This document shows, piece by piece, positions 37,178 to 47,840 of a stretch of 63,075 nt of DNA. The translations under genes were made by a program, and so were the position numbers. Source of the stretch: Caballeronia choica. Lineage in GTDB: Bacteria > Pseudomonadota > Gammaproteobacteria > Burkholderiales > Burkholderiaceae. The stretch covers positions 1-63,075 of the forward strand of contig NZ_FCON02000039.1 of assembly GCF_001544535.1 (NCBI RefSeq), read 5' to 3'. The notes beneath the pieces were generated by a model, which was given only the letters and a program-made list of their open reading frames with translations, was not told the DNA's origin and did no database searches. Each line of letters opens with the position of its first letter. Within the stretch, counting starts at the first letter, position 1.

Positions 37178-38863
37178 TCACGGCTGGGCTTGTGCCGCGG
37201 GCTTTTCCACGATCACGCGCCGGTCGTCGCGCGCGATGACCTCCATCGGCACGTGGCGCGCGAGCAATTCGTCGTAGCGGCCGGGCGGCATCAGCGCGAG
37301 CGCGTAGCGGTCGGCGTCCCAGCGCTTCACCCATTCGTCGATCGTCGGCACCCACTTCTGCGGCTCCGTTTCGACGCCGAAGCGCAGTTCGTCGGCTTCC
37401 TGGACCATGATCATCGTGTGGCCGAGATAGAACGGCATGGTGTGGTCGAGCTTGGCGATCGAATAAAACGGCGTGTCGGGCGGGAGTTTCGCCATCGCGG
37501 CCTTGACCGCCGGCACGAGCTTCACGCCCGAGCTTTCGCGGCCGAAGACGTCATGCCCCGTACCCGCGATCGTGCCGAGCAAGAGCCACGCCGTGCCGAG
37601 CGCGACCGCCGCCGCGATCGTGCTGCGCCGGTTGAGCCACAACGCAACGAGCGTCACGACGAACGCCACCGCGAGCGCCGCGTACACCCAGACCTGGAAC
37701 TCGCGATAGAGCGCGTTCGGCGTGTGTCCGCTGCCCGCGCGCCCGAGAAAGATCGCGCCGAACGCCGCCGCGATCAGGAACACGGCGTAGCCGACCAGAT
37801 GCCGGTGCCACTGCACGCGCGTGACGAGCGGCAGGTAGACGCCGAGCAGCAGGGCGATGGCGGGCGCGATCGGCAGCGTGTAGGACAGCAGCTTCGAATG
37901 CGATGCGCTGAAGAACAGGAATATGAAGACCGTCCAGATCATCAAAAGCGGCGCGGGCGCGAAACCGTTGGGTTGGCGCGGCACTTTCCACGCGTGGCGC
38001 ACGCTCTGGAAGGTGATCGAGAGCCATGGCAGGAAGCCGACGATCAGCACCGGCACGAAGTAATAGAACGGGCCGGGACGGTTCTGCTCGGGCGTGAGAT
38101 AGCGCTTGAACTGCTGGACGATGAAGAAGAAATTGAAGAATTCGGGGTTCTTGATCTGCACGAGGATGAACCACGGCGCCGCGACGATCAGGAACACGAT
38201 CAGCCCGCTCGCGAGGTAGAGGCGCTTCCAGAGTGCCCAGTCGCGGGTAATCAGCGTATAGAGCACGAGCACGGCGCCCGGCAGGATGATGCCGACCAGC
38301 CCTTTTGATAGGAGCGCCGCGGCCATCCCGGCCCAGCAAACCCACATCCACAGGCGCACTTCGCGAGACGGCAGGTTCGGGCGCTGCGCGAGCAGGAGCG
38401 CGCACAGCGTCAGTTCCATCCAGAACGACAGGCCCATGTCGAGCGTATTGAAGTGGGCCATCAGGTTCCAGTACGGCGCCGTCGCGAGGATGACCGCCGC
38501 GCAGAAACCCGTCACGCCGTTGAACACGCGCGCGCCCGTGTAGCCGACGAGCAGCACGCCCGCGAAGCCCGTCAGCGCCGTGTAGAGCCGCGCCTGCCAT
38601 TCGCCGATGCCGAACCAGGCGAACGTCAGCGCGTTCGCCCAGGTCTGCAGCGGCGGCTTCTCGAAGTATTTGTAGCCGTTGTAGCGCGGCGTGATCCAGT
38701 CGCCGGTGACGAACATTTCGCGCGCCATTTCAGCGTAGCGGCCTTCGTCGCTCGGCACGAGGTGGCGCAACCCGAGCGGCACGAACCAGATCAGCGCGAG
38801 CGCGAGAATGAGGAGGAGTAGCGTTAGGCGGGTGAGCGGTAGCCGCGAAGGCGTATCGTTCAT
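37178..38863 (-). CDS. arnT: Lipid A aminoarabinose transferase
   Basis: A 561-residue GT83/PMT-family membrane glycosyltransferase that attaches L-Ara4N to lipid A on the periplasmic face, lowering negative charge and conferring polymyxin resistance. The first periplasmic loop has the catalytic-acid motif VPSDEGRYAEMAREM and YKYFEKPPLQTW. About 12 membrane segments and a C-terminal periplasmic domain follow. It is the first gene of the cluster and precedes the SMR gene by about 80 bp. Confidence 0.95.
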   Translation of the reverse strand: MNDTPSRLPLTRLTLLLLILALALIWFVPLGLRHLVPSDEGRYAEMAREMFVTGDWITPRYNGYKYFEKPPLQTWANALTFAWFGIGEWQARLYTALTGFAGVLLVGYTGARVFNGVTGFCAAVILATAPYWNLMAHFNTLDMGLSFWMELTLCALLLAQRPNLPSREVRLWMWVCWAGMAAALLSKGLVGIILPGAVLVLYTLITRDWALWKRLYLASGLIVFLIVAAPWFILVQIKNPEFFNFFFIVQQFKRYLTPEQNRPGPFYYFVPVLIVGFLPWLSITFQSVRHAWKVPRQPNGFAPAPLLMIWTVFIFLFFSASHSKLLSYTLPIAPAIALLLGVYLPLVTRVQWHRHLVGYAVFLIAAAFGAIFLGRAGSGHTPNALYREFQVWVYAALAVAFVVTLVALWLNRRSTIAAAVALGTAWLLLGTIAGTGHDVFGRESSGVKLVPAVKAAMAKLPPDTPFYSIAKLDHTMPFYLGHTMIMVQEADELRFGVETEPQKWVPTIDEWVKRWDADRYALALMPPGRYDELLARHVPMEVIARDDRRVIVEKPAAQAQP

Positions 38864-39214
38864 GAGAGTCGACCTGTCCGATGCCGCACGCGCGGCGCTA
38901 ACAAAAACAAAAAAGGGCTCGAGTATCGCGCGGCGAACCTTATGGAACGCTTACGGGATCAAGGCGGGGCTAGCTGGCTCGCGTCGTGGCGCGGCAGCAC
39001 AGGCACGGCGCGCTGGGGCTCCCTATGAACCCGCCGTAAGCCTCTCGCCGCAATGGCGGCCCAGTTTTCACACGCGTCCCGCGCCGGTCGGCAGGCCGTT
39101 TGCTCGGCCGGAATGGACGTGCCGGAGCCCGCTCCCGCGACGACGGCCGCGAGTTTACCGCACTGCGGCCCCGATTTCGTGAATCTGCGCGATAAAGCGG
39201 CGCTCAGGCCCGGA
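38864..39214. other. Upstream region of the arn cluster
   Basis: About 350 bp that must contain the arnT promoter. A long T-rich run (minus strand, near 38900-38915) lies just before arnT. At 38939-38955 the repeat CTTATG-N5-CTTACG partly resembles a PmrA box. No gene is visible. Confidence 0.45.
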
Positions 39215-39589
39215 TCAGGCTTCGATCAGCAAGGCCGCCGCGACGCGGCGCCCCTCGGACATCAGAATGTTGTAGGTGCGGCAGGCGGCGCCAAAATCCA
39301 TCGTCTCGACGCCGATGCGATGCTTCGCGAGCTGCGCGGTCAGGCGCGGATGCGGAAAGCGCAGGCGCGATCCGCTGCCGAAGATCACCACTTCCGGCGC
39401 GGCCGCGACGAGCGCTTCGAAGTGCTCGGGCGCGAGCGCTTCGAACGAAGAGACCGGCCACTCGATGACGGCCCCTTCCGGCATCACGATGATGCTGCCT
39501 TCGTGCCGTTCGAGGTTGATGGCGACGTAGCCGTCGCCGTAACTGGTGATCGTGTTCAGCGCGCCGCTGGATTCCTGGTGTAGTTTCAA
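39215..39589 (-). CDS. Mth938-like (DUF498) domain protein
   Basis: A 124-residue protein of the Mth938/DUF498 family (COG3737): KLHQESSGALNTITSYGDGY, WPVSSFEALAPEHFEAL and VIFGSGSRLRFPHP. The role of the family in bacteria is not established. I set the start at a TTG at 39589 because homologues begin MKLHQ. The open frame runs upstream for about 98 more codons without family similarity. If those were translated, the protein would have an unusual N-terminus. Confidence 0.75.
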   Translation of the reverse strand: MKLHQESSGALNTITSYGDGYVAINLERHEGSIIVMPEGAVIEWPVSSFEALAPEHFEALVAAAPEVVIFGSGSRLRFPHPRLTAQLAKHRIGVETMDFGAACRTYNILMSEGRRVAAALLIEA

Positions 39590-40088
39590 AACGATATTTC
39601 CGACAGGCGTGGATGGCGGGAAGGGCAGACGGTCGTTCGCGCGGCGGCCAATCGGCTCGGCGATCGCTGGGCCGATCGTGGCAATTCCGGCGGCGAGCCG
39701 CCTTCGATTGGTGCATTGCGGAAGTCGGTCATAATCCGCTAAATTATAACTTTCCAGCCGGCGAGACCGCTCGACCGGCATCCATTGCACTCGCCGCGCC
39801 GCCACAAGCCGCGATCGACACGCAATCTGGTCCGCAACACCTGCCTCGACCTTGGGCCGATCCGGCCCGGCGCCGCGCGCCACTTATCCTGCGCAAGCAC
39901 GCCAGACCGCCGTCCGCCAGTTCACCGACGTTCGCCCGCGCCGCCATCCGAGCCGTGACCCGAGCCCCGGATCGGCGCAAAAAATCGCCGCAGCGGGCGC
40001 GGTCGCTTAAAATTCCCCGCGACGCCGCTCGTCGCACCGTCAAGAACCATCGCCGATTAGTCCGCTTGATTACCCAGAGCAGCCAGCC
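39590..40088. other. Divergent promoter region
   Basis: About 500 bp between the Mth938-like gene and the aminotransferase. AT-rich patches at 39725-39765 and 40005-40020 are the likely promoters for the two directions. Open frames across it have no recognised similarity. Confidence 0.45.
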
Positions 40089-41327
40089 GTGAAACCGATC
40101 CTCAAATCCAACAAGTTGCAAAACGTCTGCTACGACATTCGCGGGCCGGTCCTCGAGCACGCGAAGCGCCTCGAAGAGGAAGGCCACCGGATCATCAAGC
40201 TCAACATCGGCAACCTGGCCGCGTTCGGCTTCGACGCACCGGACGAAATCATCCAGGACATGATCCGCAACCTGCCGTCGTCGTCGGGCTATTCGGACTC
40301 GAAGGGCGTCTTCGCCGCGCGCAAGGCGATCATGCACTACACGCAGCAAAAGGGCGTGACGGGCGTCGAACTGGACGACATTTTCATCGGCAACGGCGCG
40401 TCGGAACTGATCGTGATGGCGATGCAGGCGCTCCTCAACGACGGCGACGAAGTGCTGCTGCCCGCGCCGGACTACCCGCTGTGGACGGCCGCCGTGAGCC
40501 TGTCGTCGGGCACGCCGCGCCACTACATCTGCGACGAGGGCGCCGGCTGGATGCCCGATCTCGACGATATCCGCGCGAAGATCACGCCGAACACGCGGGC
40601 GCTCGTCGTCATCAACCCGAACAATCCGACGGGCGCGCTGTATTCGGACGAACTGCTGCTTTCCCTGATCGAGATCGCGCGCGAGCACGGCCTGATCATT
40701 TTCGCCGACGAGGTCTACGACAAGATCGTCTACGACGGCAAGACGCATACGTCGGTGGCCGCGCTCTCCGAAGACGTGCTGACGGTGACGTTCAACAGTT
40801 TGTCGAAGAGCTATCGCTCGTGCGGCTATCGCGCGGGCTGGATGTTCATCTCCGGCCTGATCGAGGAGAACCGCCGCCGCGCGAACGACTACATCGAGGG
40901 CCTCGGCATTCTCGCGTCGATGCGCCTCTGCGCGAACGTGCCCGGCCAGTACGCGATCCAGACGGCGCTCGGCGGCTACCAGAGCATCAACGACCTGATC
41001 TTGCCGGGCGGGCGCCTCTTCAAGCAGCGCGAGCTCGCGTACGACATGCTCACCGCCATTCCGGGCGTATCGTGCGTGAAGCCGCAGGCCGCGCTCTACA
41101 TGTTCCCGAAACTCGACCCGAAGATGTACCCGATCGAGGACGACCAGCAGTTCATCACCGACCTGTTGCTCGAAGAGCGCACGCTGCTCGTGCAGGGAAC
41201 GGGCTTCAACTGGCCGACGCCTGACCATTTCCGTGTCGTGTTCCTGCCGAACGTCGACGACCTCGCGGATTCGATTCATCGCATCGCGCGTTTTCTCGAC
41301 GGTTATCGCAAACGTCACTCCGCTTAA
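40089..41327 (+). CDS. PLP aminotransferase, AlaA-like
   Basis: A 412-residue class I aminotransferase related to AlaA/AlaC (glutamate-pyruvate transaminases). It starts with GTG and reads MKPILKSNKLQNVCYDIRGP. The PLP lysine is in NSLSKSYRSCGYRAG, and NPNNPTGALYSDELLL is the substrate loop. It is 23 bp before hom and in line with thrC, so it may be co-transcribed with homoserine and threonine synthesis genes. The true amino acid substrate is inferred. Confidence 0.9.
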   Translation: MKPILKSNKLQNVCYDIRGPVLEHAKRLEEEGHRIIKLNIGNLAAFGFDAPDEIIQDMIRNLPSSSGYSDSKGVFAARKAIMHYTQQKGVTGVELDDIFIGNGASELIVMAMQALLNDGDEVLLPAPDYPLWTAAVSLSSGTPRHYICDEGAGWMPDLDDIRAKITPNTRALVVINPNNPTGALYSDELLLSLIEIAREHGLIIFADEVYDKIVYDGKTHTSVAALSEDVLTVTFNSLSKSYRSCGYRAGWMFISGLIEENRRRANDYIEGLGILASMRLCANVPGQYAIQTALGGYQSINDLILPGGRLFKQRELAYDMLTAIPGVSCVKPQAALYMFPKLDPKMYPIEDDQQFITDLLLEERTLLVQGTGFNWPTPDHFRVVFLPNVDDLADSIHRIARFLDGYRKRHSA

Positions 41328-41350
41328 CCCTTCTATAAGACTCACGCTGC

Positions 41351-42673
41351 ATGGAACCGATCAAAGTTGGACTGCTGGGCTTCGGCACGGTGGGCAGCGG
41401 CACCTTCACGGTACTGCGCCGCAACCAGGAAGAAATCAAGCGCCGCGCCGGCCGCGGCATCGAAATCGCGCGGGTCGCCGTGCGCACGCCGTCGAAGGCC
41501 CAGGCCGCCGCGGACGCAGGCATCGCGGTGACCGATGACTTCAACGCCGTCGTCGACGATCCTTCCATCGACATCGTCTGCGAGATGATCGGCGGGACGG
41601 GCGCGGCGCGCGAACTGGTGCTGCGCGCCATCGCGAACGGCAAGCACGTCGTCACGGCGAACAAGGCGCTGCTCGCCGTGCATGGCAGCGAAATCTTCGA
41701 GGCGGCGCGCGCGAAGGGCGTGATGGTCGCGTTCGAGGCGGCGGTGGCGGGCGGCATTCCGATCATCAAGGCGCTGCGCGAAGGGCTGACGGCGAACCGC
41801 ATCCAGTACATCGCGGGCATCATCAACGGCACGACGAACTACATTCTCTCGGAGATGCGCGACCGCGGGCTCGACTTCGCGACCGCGCTCAAGGCCGCGC
41901 AGGAACTGGGCTACGCCGAAGCCGATCCGACCTTCGACATCGAAGGCGTCGACGCCGCGCACAAGGTCACGATCATGAGCGCGATCGCGTTCGGCGTGCC
42001 GGTGCAGTTCGAGCGCGCCTACGTGGAAGGCATCAGCAAGCTGTCGGCCGTCGACATCCGCTACGCCGAGGAACTCGGCTATCGCATCAAGCTGCTCGGC
42101 ATCACGCGGCGCACGGAGAAGGGCATCGAACTGCGCACGCATCCGACGCTGATTCCGGCCAAGCGCCTGCTCGCGAACGTCGAAGGCGCGATGAACGCGG
42201 TCGTCGTGCATGGCGACGCGGTCGGCACGACGCTCTACTATGGCAAGGGCGCGGGCGCCGAGCCGACGGCGTCCGCCGTGGTCGCCGACCTGGTCGACGT
42301 GACGCGCCTGCATACGGCCGACCCCGAGCATCGCGTGCCGCATCTCGCGTTCCAGCCCGACAGCCTCTCGAACACGCCGATCCTGCCGATCGACGACGTG
42401 ACGAGCGGATACTACCTGCGCCTGCGCGTCGCGGACGTGACGGGCGTGCTCGCCAACATCACGCGCATCCTCGCCGACAAAGGCATCTCGATCGACGCGT
42501 TGCTGCAGAAGGAATCGGAGCAGGTCGACGGCGTCGACAAGGGCGAAACCGACATCATCCTGATCACGCACGAGACGGTCGAAAAGAACGTGAACGTGGC
42601 GATCGGCGAGATCGAGGCGCTCTCCACCGTCGTGTCGAACGTGACCAAGCTGCGCATGGAAGCGCTGAACTAG
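41351..42673 (+). CDS. hom: Homoserine dehydrogenase
   Basis: A 440-residue homoserine dehydrogenase reducing aspartate semialdehyde. The NAD(P) motif GLLGFGTVGSGTF is at about residues 8-20, the catalytic lysine region ANKALLAVHG follows, and GTTNYILSEMRDRG is the family signature. A C-terminal ACT domain (from about residue 350) is the usual site of threonine feedback. It lies ten bases before thrC. Confidence 0.97.
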   Translation: MEPIKVGLLGFGTVGSGTFTVLRRNQEEIKRRAGRGIEIARVAVRTPSKAQAAADAGIAVTDDFNAVVDDPSIDIVCEMIGGTGAARELVLRAIANGKHVVTANKALLAVHGSEIFEAARAKGVMVAFEAAVAGGIPIIKALREGLTANRIQYIAGIINGTTNYILSEMRDRGLDFATALKAAQELGYAEADPTFDIEGVDAAHKVTIMSAIAFGVPVQFERAYVEGISKLSAVDIRYAEELGYRIKLLGITRRTEKGIELRTHPTLIPAKRLLANVEGAMNAVVVHGDAVGTTLYYGKGAGAEPTASAVVADLVDVTRLHTADPEHRVPHLAFQPDSLSNTPILPIDDVTSGYYLRLRVADVTGVLANITRILADKGISIDALLQKESEQVDGVDKGETDIILITHETVEKNVNVAIGEIEALSTVVSNVTKLRMEALN

Positions 42674-42683
42674 GATCGAAGCC

Positions 42684-44129
42684 ATGAATTACATCTCGAC
42701 GCGCGGCGCCGGCATTGGCGAGCGCCACACGTTTTCGGACATCCTGCTCGGCGGTCTCGCGAAGGACGGCGGGCTGTACCTGCCAAACGAATATCCACGT
42801 GTCTCAGCCGATGAACTCGCGCGTTGGCGCACGCTGTCGTATGCGGATCTCGCATTCGAAGTGCTGTCGAAATTCAGCGACGACATCCCCGCCGGGGAAC
42901 TGCGCTCGCTCACGCGCAAGACCTATACCGCGCAGGTCTACAGCAACGTGCGCCACGAGGAGAGCGCCGCGCAGATCACGCCGTTGAAGACGCTCGGTGT
43001 CGAGAACGGCGCGCCGCTGTCGCTGCTGGAACTGTCGAATGGTCCGACGCTCGCGTTCAAGGACATGGCGATGCAGTTGCTCGGCAATCTGTTCGAGTAC
43101 ACGCTGGCGAAGCACGGCGAGACGCTGAACATCCTCGGCGCGACCTCCGGCGACACCGGCAGCGCGGCCGAATACGCGATGCGCGGCAAGTCGGGCGTGC
43201 GCGTGTTCATGCTCTCGCCGCACAAAAAGATGAGCGCGTTCCAGACCGCGCAGATGTTCTCGCTGCAGGACCCGAACATCTTCAATCTGGCGGTGGAAGG
43301 GAACTTCGACAACTGCCAGGACATCGTCAAGGCCGTCTCCAACGACCACGCGTTCAAGGCCGCGCACAAGATCGGCACGGTCAATTCGATCAACTGGGCG
43401 CGAGTCGTGGCGCAGGTCGTCTACTACTTCAAGGGCTATTTCGCCGCGACGAAGAGCAATGACGAGCGCGTGTCGTTCACGGTGCCGTCGGGCAATTTCG
43501 GCAACGTGTGCGCCGGTCACATCGCGCGGATGATGGGGCTGCCGATCGCGCAACTGGTCGTCGCGACCAACGAGAACGACGTGCTCGACGAGTTTTTCCG
43601 CACCGGCATCTATCGCGTGCGCTCGGCCGACGAGACGTATCACACGACGAGCCCGAGCATGGACATCTCGAAGGCGTCGAACTTCGAGCGCTTCGTGTTC
43701 GACCTGCTCGGCCGCGATCCGGCGCGCGTGCTGCAATTGTTCCGCGACGTCGAGGAGAAGGGCGGCTTCGATCTCGCGGCAAGCGGCGATTTCGCCCGCG
43801 TGAAGGAGTTTGGCTTCGTGTCGGGGCGCAGCAGCCACGCCGACCGCGTGGAAGCGATCCGCGACGTATTCGAGCGCTACGACACGATGATCGACACCCA
43901 CACCGCCGACGGACTCAAAGTCGCGCGGGAAAACCTGCAGCCGGGCGTGCCGATGATCGTGCTGGAAACCGCGCAGCCGATCAAATTCGGCGAGACGATC
44001 CGCGAGGCGCTCAAGCGTGAGCCGGAACGGCCGCAGGCGTTCGTCGGGCTTGAAAAATTGCCACAAAGATTCGATATCGTGTCTGCGGACGCGAGCGTCG
44101 TGAAAGCGTATATCGCCGAGCGGACCTGA
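42684..44129 (+). CDS. thrC: Threonine synthase
   Basis: A 481-residue PLP enzyme converting O-phosphohomoserine to threonine. The PLP lysine is in NGPTLAFKDMAMQLLG and the phosphate-binding loop in GATSGDTGSAAEYAM. The N-terminal MNYISTRG and the extended length fit the longer bacterial/fungal class. It is the last gene before a strong terminator. Confidence 0.97.
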   Translation: MNYISTRGAGIGERHTFSDILLGGLAKDGGLYLPNEYPRVSADELARWRTLSYADLAFEVLSKFSDDIPAGELRSLTRKTYTAQVYSNVRHEESAAQITPLKTLGVENGAPLSLLELSNGPTLAFKDMAMQLLGNLFEYTLAKHGETLNILGATSGDTGSAAEYAMRGKSGVRVFMLSPHKKMSAFQTAQMFSLQDPNIFNLAVEGNFDNCQDIVKAVSNDHAFKAAHKIGTVNSINWARVVAQVVYYFKGYFAATKSNDERVSFTVPSGNFGNVCAGHIARMMGLPIAQLVVATNENDVLDEFFRTGIYRVRSADETYHTTSPSMDISKASNFERFVFDLLGRDPARVLQLFRDVEEKGGFDLAASGDFARVKEFGFVSGRSSHADRVEAIRDVFERYDTMIDTHTADGLKVARENLQPGVPMIVLETAQPIKFGETIREALKREPERPQAFVGLEKLPQRFDIVSADASVVKAYIAERT

Positions 44130-44160
44130 ACCGGCGACGTAACGCCTTATCGACGCAGCG

Positions 44161-44192
44161 CGGGGCGCGGCAGACTTGCCGCGCCCCGTTTC
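44161..44192 (+). terminator. Terminator after thrC
   Basis: CGGGGCGCGGCA pairs perfectly with TGCCGCGCCCCG around GACT, followed by TTTCGCTT. Confidence 0.75.
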
Positions 44193-44322
44193 GCTTGGGG
44201 CTGGGGCTTTCGCCGCGGCACGGCGCCGCTTGGCCGGAATCGGCTTCGTCGGGGGACCGCAAAGAGGCCCGTTCTCGCGCCGCCGCTATCGGAGAATTCC
44301 GCAAAACCATCGCAAAAACTGC

Positions 44323-44328
44323 TAAAAT
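44323..44328 (+). promoter_or_regulatory. -10 element for ybiT
   Basis: TAAAAT lies 39 bp before the GTG start in an AT-rich patch. No clear -35 is seen. Confidence 0.4.
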
Positions 44329-44367
44329 ACGCGGTTTTTCGCCGTATACCATTCAAAAGGACGCGCT

Positions 44368-45960
<1,593 letters not shown>

Positions 45961-45990
45961 GTCTGCGGCTTCTGGCATCGCCACTGAGAA

Positions 45991-46022
45991 CGGCCCGCTT
46001 CGCAAGAAGCGGGCCGCTTTGT
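45991..46022 (+). terminator. Terminator after ybiT
   Basis: CGGCCCGCTT pairs perfectly with AAGCGGGCCG around a six-base loop, followed by CTTTGTTTT. Confidence 0.85.
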
Positions 46023-46208
46023 TTTGCAAAAGCCTTCCGAATATCGAGCCAGCACGAGGCCCGCTGGCTCGATAAAACGCTCCGGGCACTCCGCGTAACA
46101 AGGTCGCACGCGACGGCTTGCCGCTACCTGCCTTGATATTCCGCAAGCGTCGCCCTGCATCCTTCGATCACACTTTCCCGATCTGAATCCATCGAAGGAC
46201 ATCTCGTC

Positions 46209-47363
46209 ATGACCACGCTCCCCATGCTGACCCTCCGCGGCCGCACGCTGTTACCCATCGTGCAGGGTGGAATGGGCGTCGGCGTTTCGGCGCATCGCCT
46301 GGCGGGTGCAGTCGCGCGCGAGGGCGCACTCGGCACGATCGCGAGTATCGACCTGCGTCATCATCACGCCGACTTGCTCGAACGCTGCAAGGCGAACCCG
46401 GATCGCGCGACGCTCGAAGCTGCCAACCAGGAAGCGCTCGCACGCGAGATCAAGGCCGCGAAGCAATTGAGCGAAGGCCGCGGCATGATCGCCGTGAACG
46501 TGATGCGCGCGGTCAGTTCGTATGCCGACTCCGTGAAAACCGCGTGCGAGGCCGGCGCGGACGCGATCGTCATGGGCGCGGGCCTGCCGCTCGATTTGCC
46601 GGACCTGACGCAAGGCGTCGACATCGCGCTGATTCCGATCCTGTCCGATAGTCGCGGCATCGCGCTCGTGCTGAAGAAATGGATCAAGAAGAACCGCCTG
46701 CCCGACGCCATCGTGATCGAGCATCCGGCGCATGCCGGCGGCCATCTCGGCGTCGCGAACCTCGGTGACATGCAGGACGCGCGCTTCGATTTTGCCCGCG
46801 TGATCGAGGAAACGATGCAGACCTTCGACACCCTCGGCATCGAGCGCACGCGCATTCCGCTGATCGTCGCGGGGGGCATCAACAGCCACGCTACGGTGCG
46901 CGCGTGCCTGGCGGCGGGCGCGGCGGGCGTGCAGCTTGGCACGCCTTTCGCGGTGACGGAGGAAGGCGATGCGCATCCGAACTTCAAGCGCATCCTGGCC
47001 GAAGCGGAACCCGAAGACATCGTCGATTTCGTCAGCGTGACGGGACTGCCGGCGCGCGCCGTCAAGACGCCGTGGCTCATGCGTTATCTGCGCAACGAGG
47101 AACGCATCCGCACGAAGATCGGCGCGCGCAAGCAAACCTGTCCGACCGGGCTCGACTGCCTTGCGGTGTGCGGGCTGCGCGACGGCATCGAAAAGTTCGG
47201 CCACTTCTGTATCGACACGCGGCTCTCCGCCGCGTTGCGCGGCGATTTCTCGAACGGCCTGTTCTTTCGCGGCCGCGAGGCGCTGCCGTTCGGATCGGCG
47301 ATCCGCAGCGTGCGTGAATTGCTGGACCTTTTGCTTACCAACCGCCAGCCGGTGACGGCCTGA
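46209..47363 (+). CDS. Nitronate monooxygenase-family FMN enzyme
   Basis: A 384-residue TIM-barrel FMN protein of the nitronate monooxygenase/2-nitropropane dioxygenase family. Marks are VQGGMGVGVSAHRLAGAVAREGA at the N-terminus, ATVRACLAAGAAGVQLGTPFA in the middle and PDAIVIEHPAHAGGHLG. The C-terminal motif KQTCPTGLDCLAVCG with three Cys is notable and could bind a metal or cluster. Substrate is not readable; some family members are enoyl reductases. Confidence 0.88.
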   Translation: MTTLPMLTLRGRTLLPIVQGGMGVGVSAHRLAGAVAREGALGTIASIDLRHHHADLLERCKANPDRATLEAANQEALAREIKAAKQLSEGRGMIAVNVMRAVSSYADSVKTACEAGADAIVMGAGLPLDLPDLTQGVDIALIPILSDSRGIALVLKKWIKKNRLPDAIVIEHPAHAGGHLGVANLGDMQDARFDFARVIEETMQTFDTLGIERTRIPLIVAGGINSHATVRACLAAGAAGVQLGTPFAVTEEGDAHPNFKRILAEAEPEDIVDFVSVTGLPARAVKTPWLMRYLRNEERIRTKIGARKQTCPTGLDCLAVCGLRDGIEKFGHFCIDTRLSAALRGDFSNGLFFRGREALPFGSAIRSVRELLDLLLTNRQPVTA

Positions 47364-47377
47364 GCTTACAACCCTGG

Positions 47378-47581
47378 TTACAGCCGATCGTTGCGGAACC
47401 GTATCGCGGTTCCCTCGCGGGTGATGCGTTCCCAGACCACCCGCTTTTCCTCTTCCGAGAGAAAAACCCAGTTCGAGACTTCGCCCGCCGTGCGGCCGCA
47501 GCCCTTGCAGATTTCGTCGAAGAGGGTCGAACAGACGCCGATACAGGGGCTGTCCGGCAAGCCGTGAAGATTCGATGACAT
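47378..47581 (-). CDS. DUF1289 small cysteine protein
   Basis: A 67-residue protein of the DUF1289 family: SPCIGVCSTLFDEICKGCGR with four Cys that probably bind a metal, followed by the EVSNWVFLSEEEKRVVWERI helix. The start is unusual: the six bases directly before the ATG are all T on the minus strand and no Shine-Dalgarno is visible. A long perfect stem lies 15 bases further upstream. It may be translated leaderlessly or from a different site. Confidence 0.85.
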   Translation of the reverse strand: MSSNLHGLPDSPCIGVCSTLFDEICKGCGRTAGEVSNWVFLSEEEKRVVWERITREGTAIRFRNDRL

Positions 47582-47624
47582 AAAAAACCCGTTTGCGTCC
47601 GCCCGCCAACACTGGCGGGCGGAC
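47582..47624 (-). terminator. Hairpin abutting the DUF1289 start
   Basis: A perfect 12-bp stem (GTCCGCCCGCCA / TGGCGGGCGGAC) around ACAC. On the minus strand nine bases follow and then TTTTTT, which ends exactly at the DUF1289 ATG. The T-run is displaced from the stem, so termination is plausible but not certain. Confidence 0.45.
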
Positions 47625-47634
47625 GAGATAAACC

Positions 47635-47835
47635 TCAGCGGGCGATACTGTAGCCGATCCGCGCGATCCGGTGAGTACGCTGGTTGTAATCGAGGATGTC
47701 CTTGCCGTCGTGCGGGTCGTCCGGCAGCATCAAGCGGTTCTTGAAGCGGAACTTGAATTTCGCGCGGTTCTAGCCGTTCTGACCGTCGCCGAAATACATC
47801 GGCTCGAAGGTCGAGAGGCGACGCTCGGAGGTGGC
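47635..47835 (-). pseudogene. pldA: Remnant of phospholipase A (pldA)
   Basis: In one minus-strand frame LSTFEPMYFGDGQNG is followed by an in-frame TAG (47770-47772) and then NRAKFKFRFKNRLMLPDDP, which resembles the central strands of outer-membrane phospholipase A. It continues directly into DGKDILDYNQRTHRIARIGYSIAR, matching the C-terminal end of PldA (the IDYN...R-x-G pattern). The catalytic block between these (YTQ, His, Ser and Asn region) is missing. Both a large internal deletion and a nonsense codon make it non-functional. It lies six bp beyond the mntH stop. Confidence 0.6.
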
Positions 47836-47840
47836 CGTCG

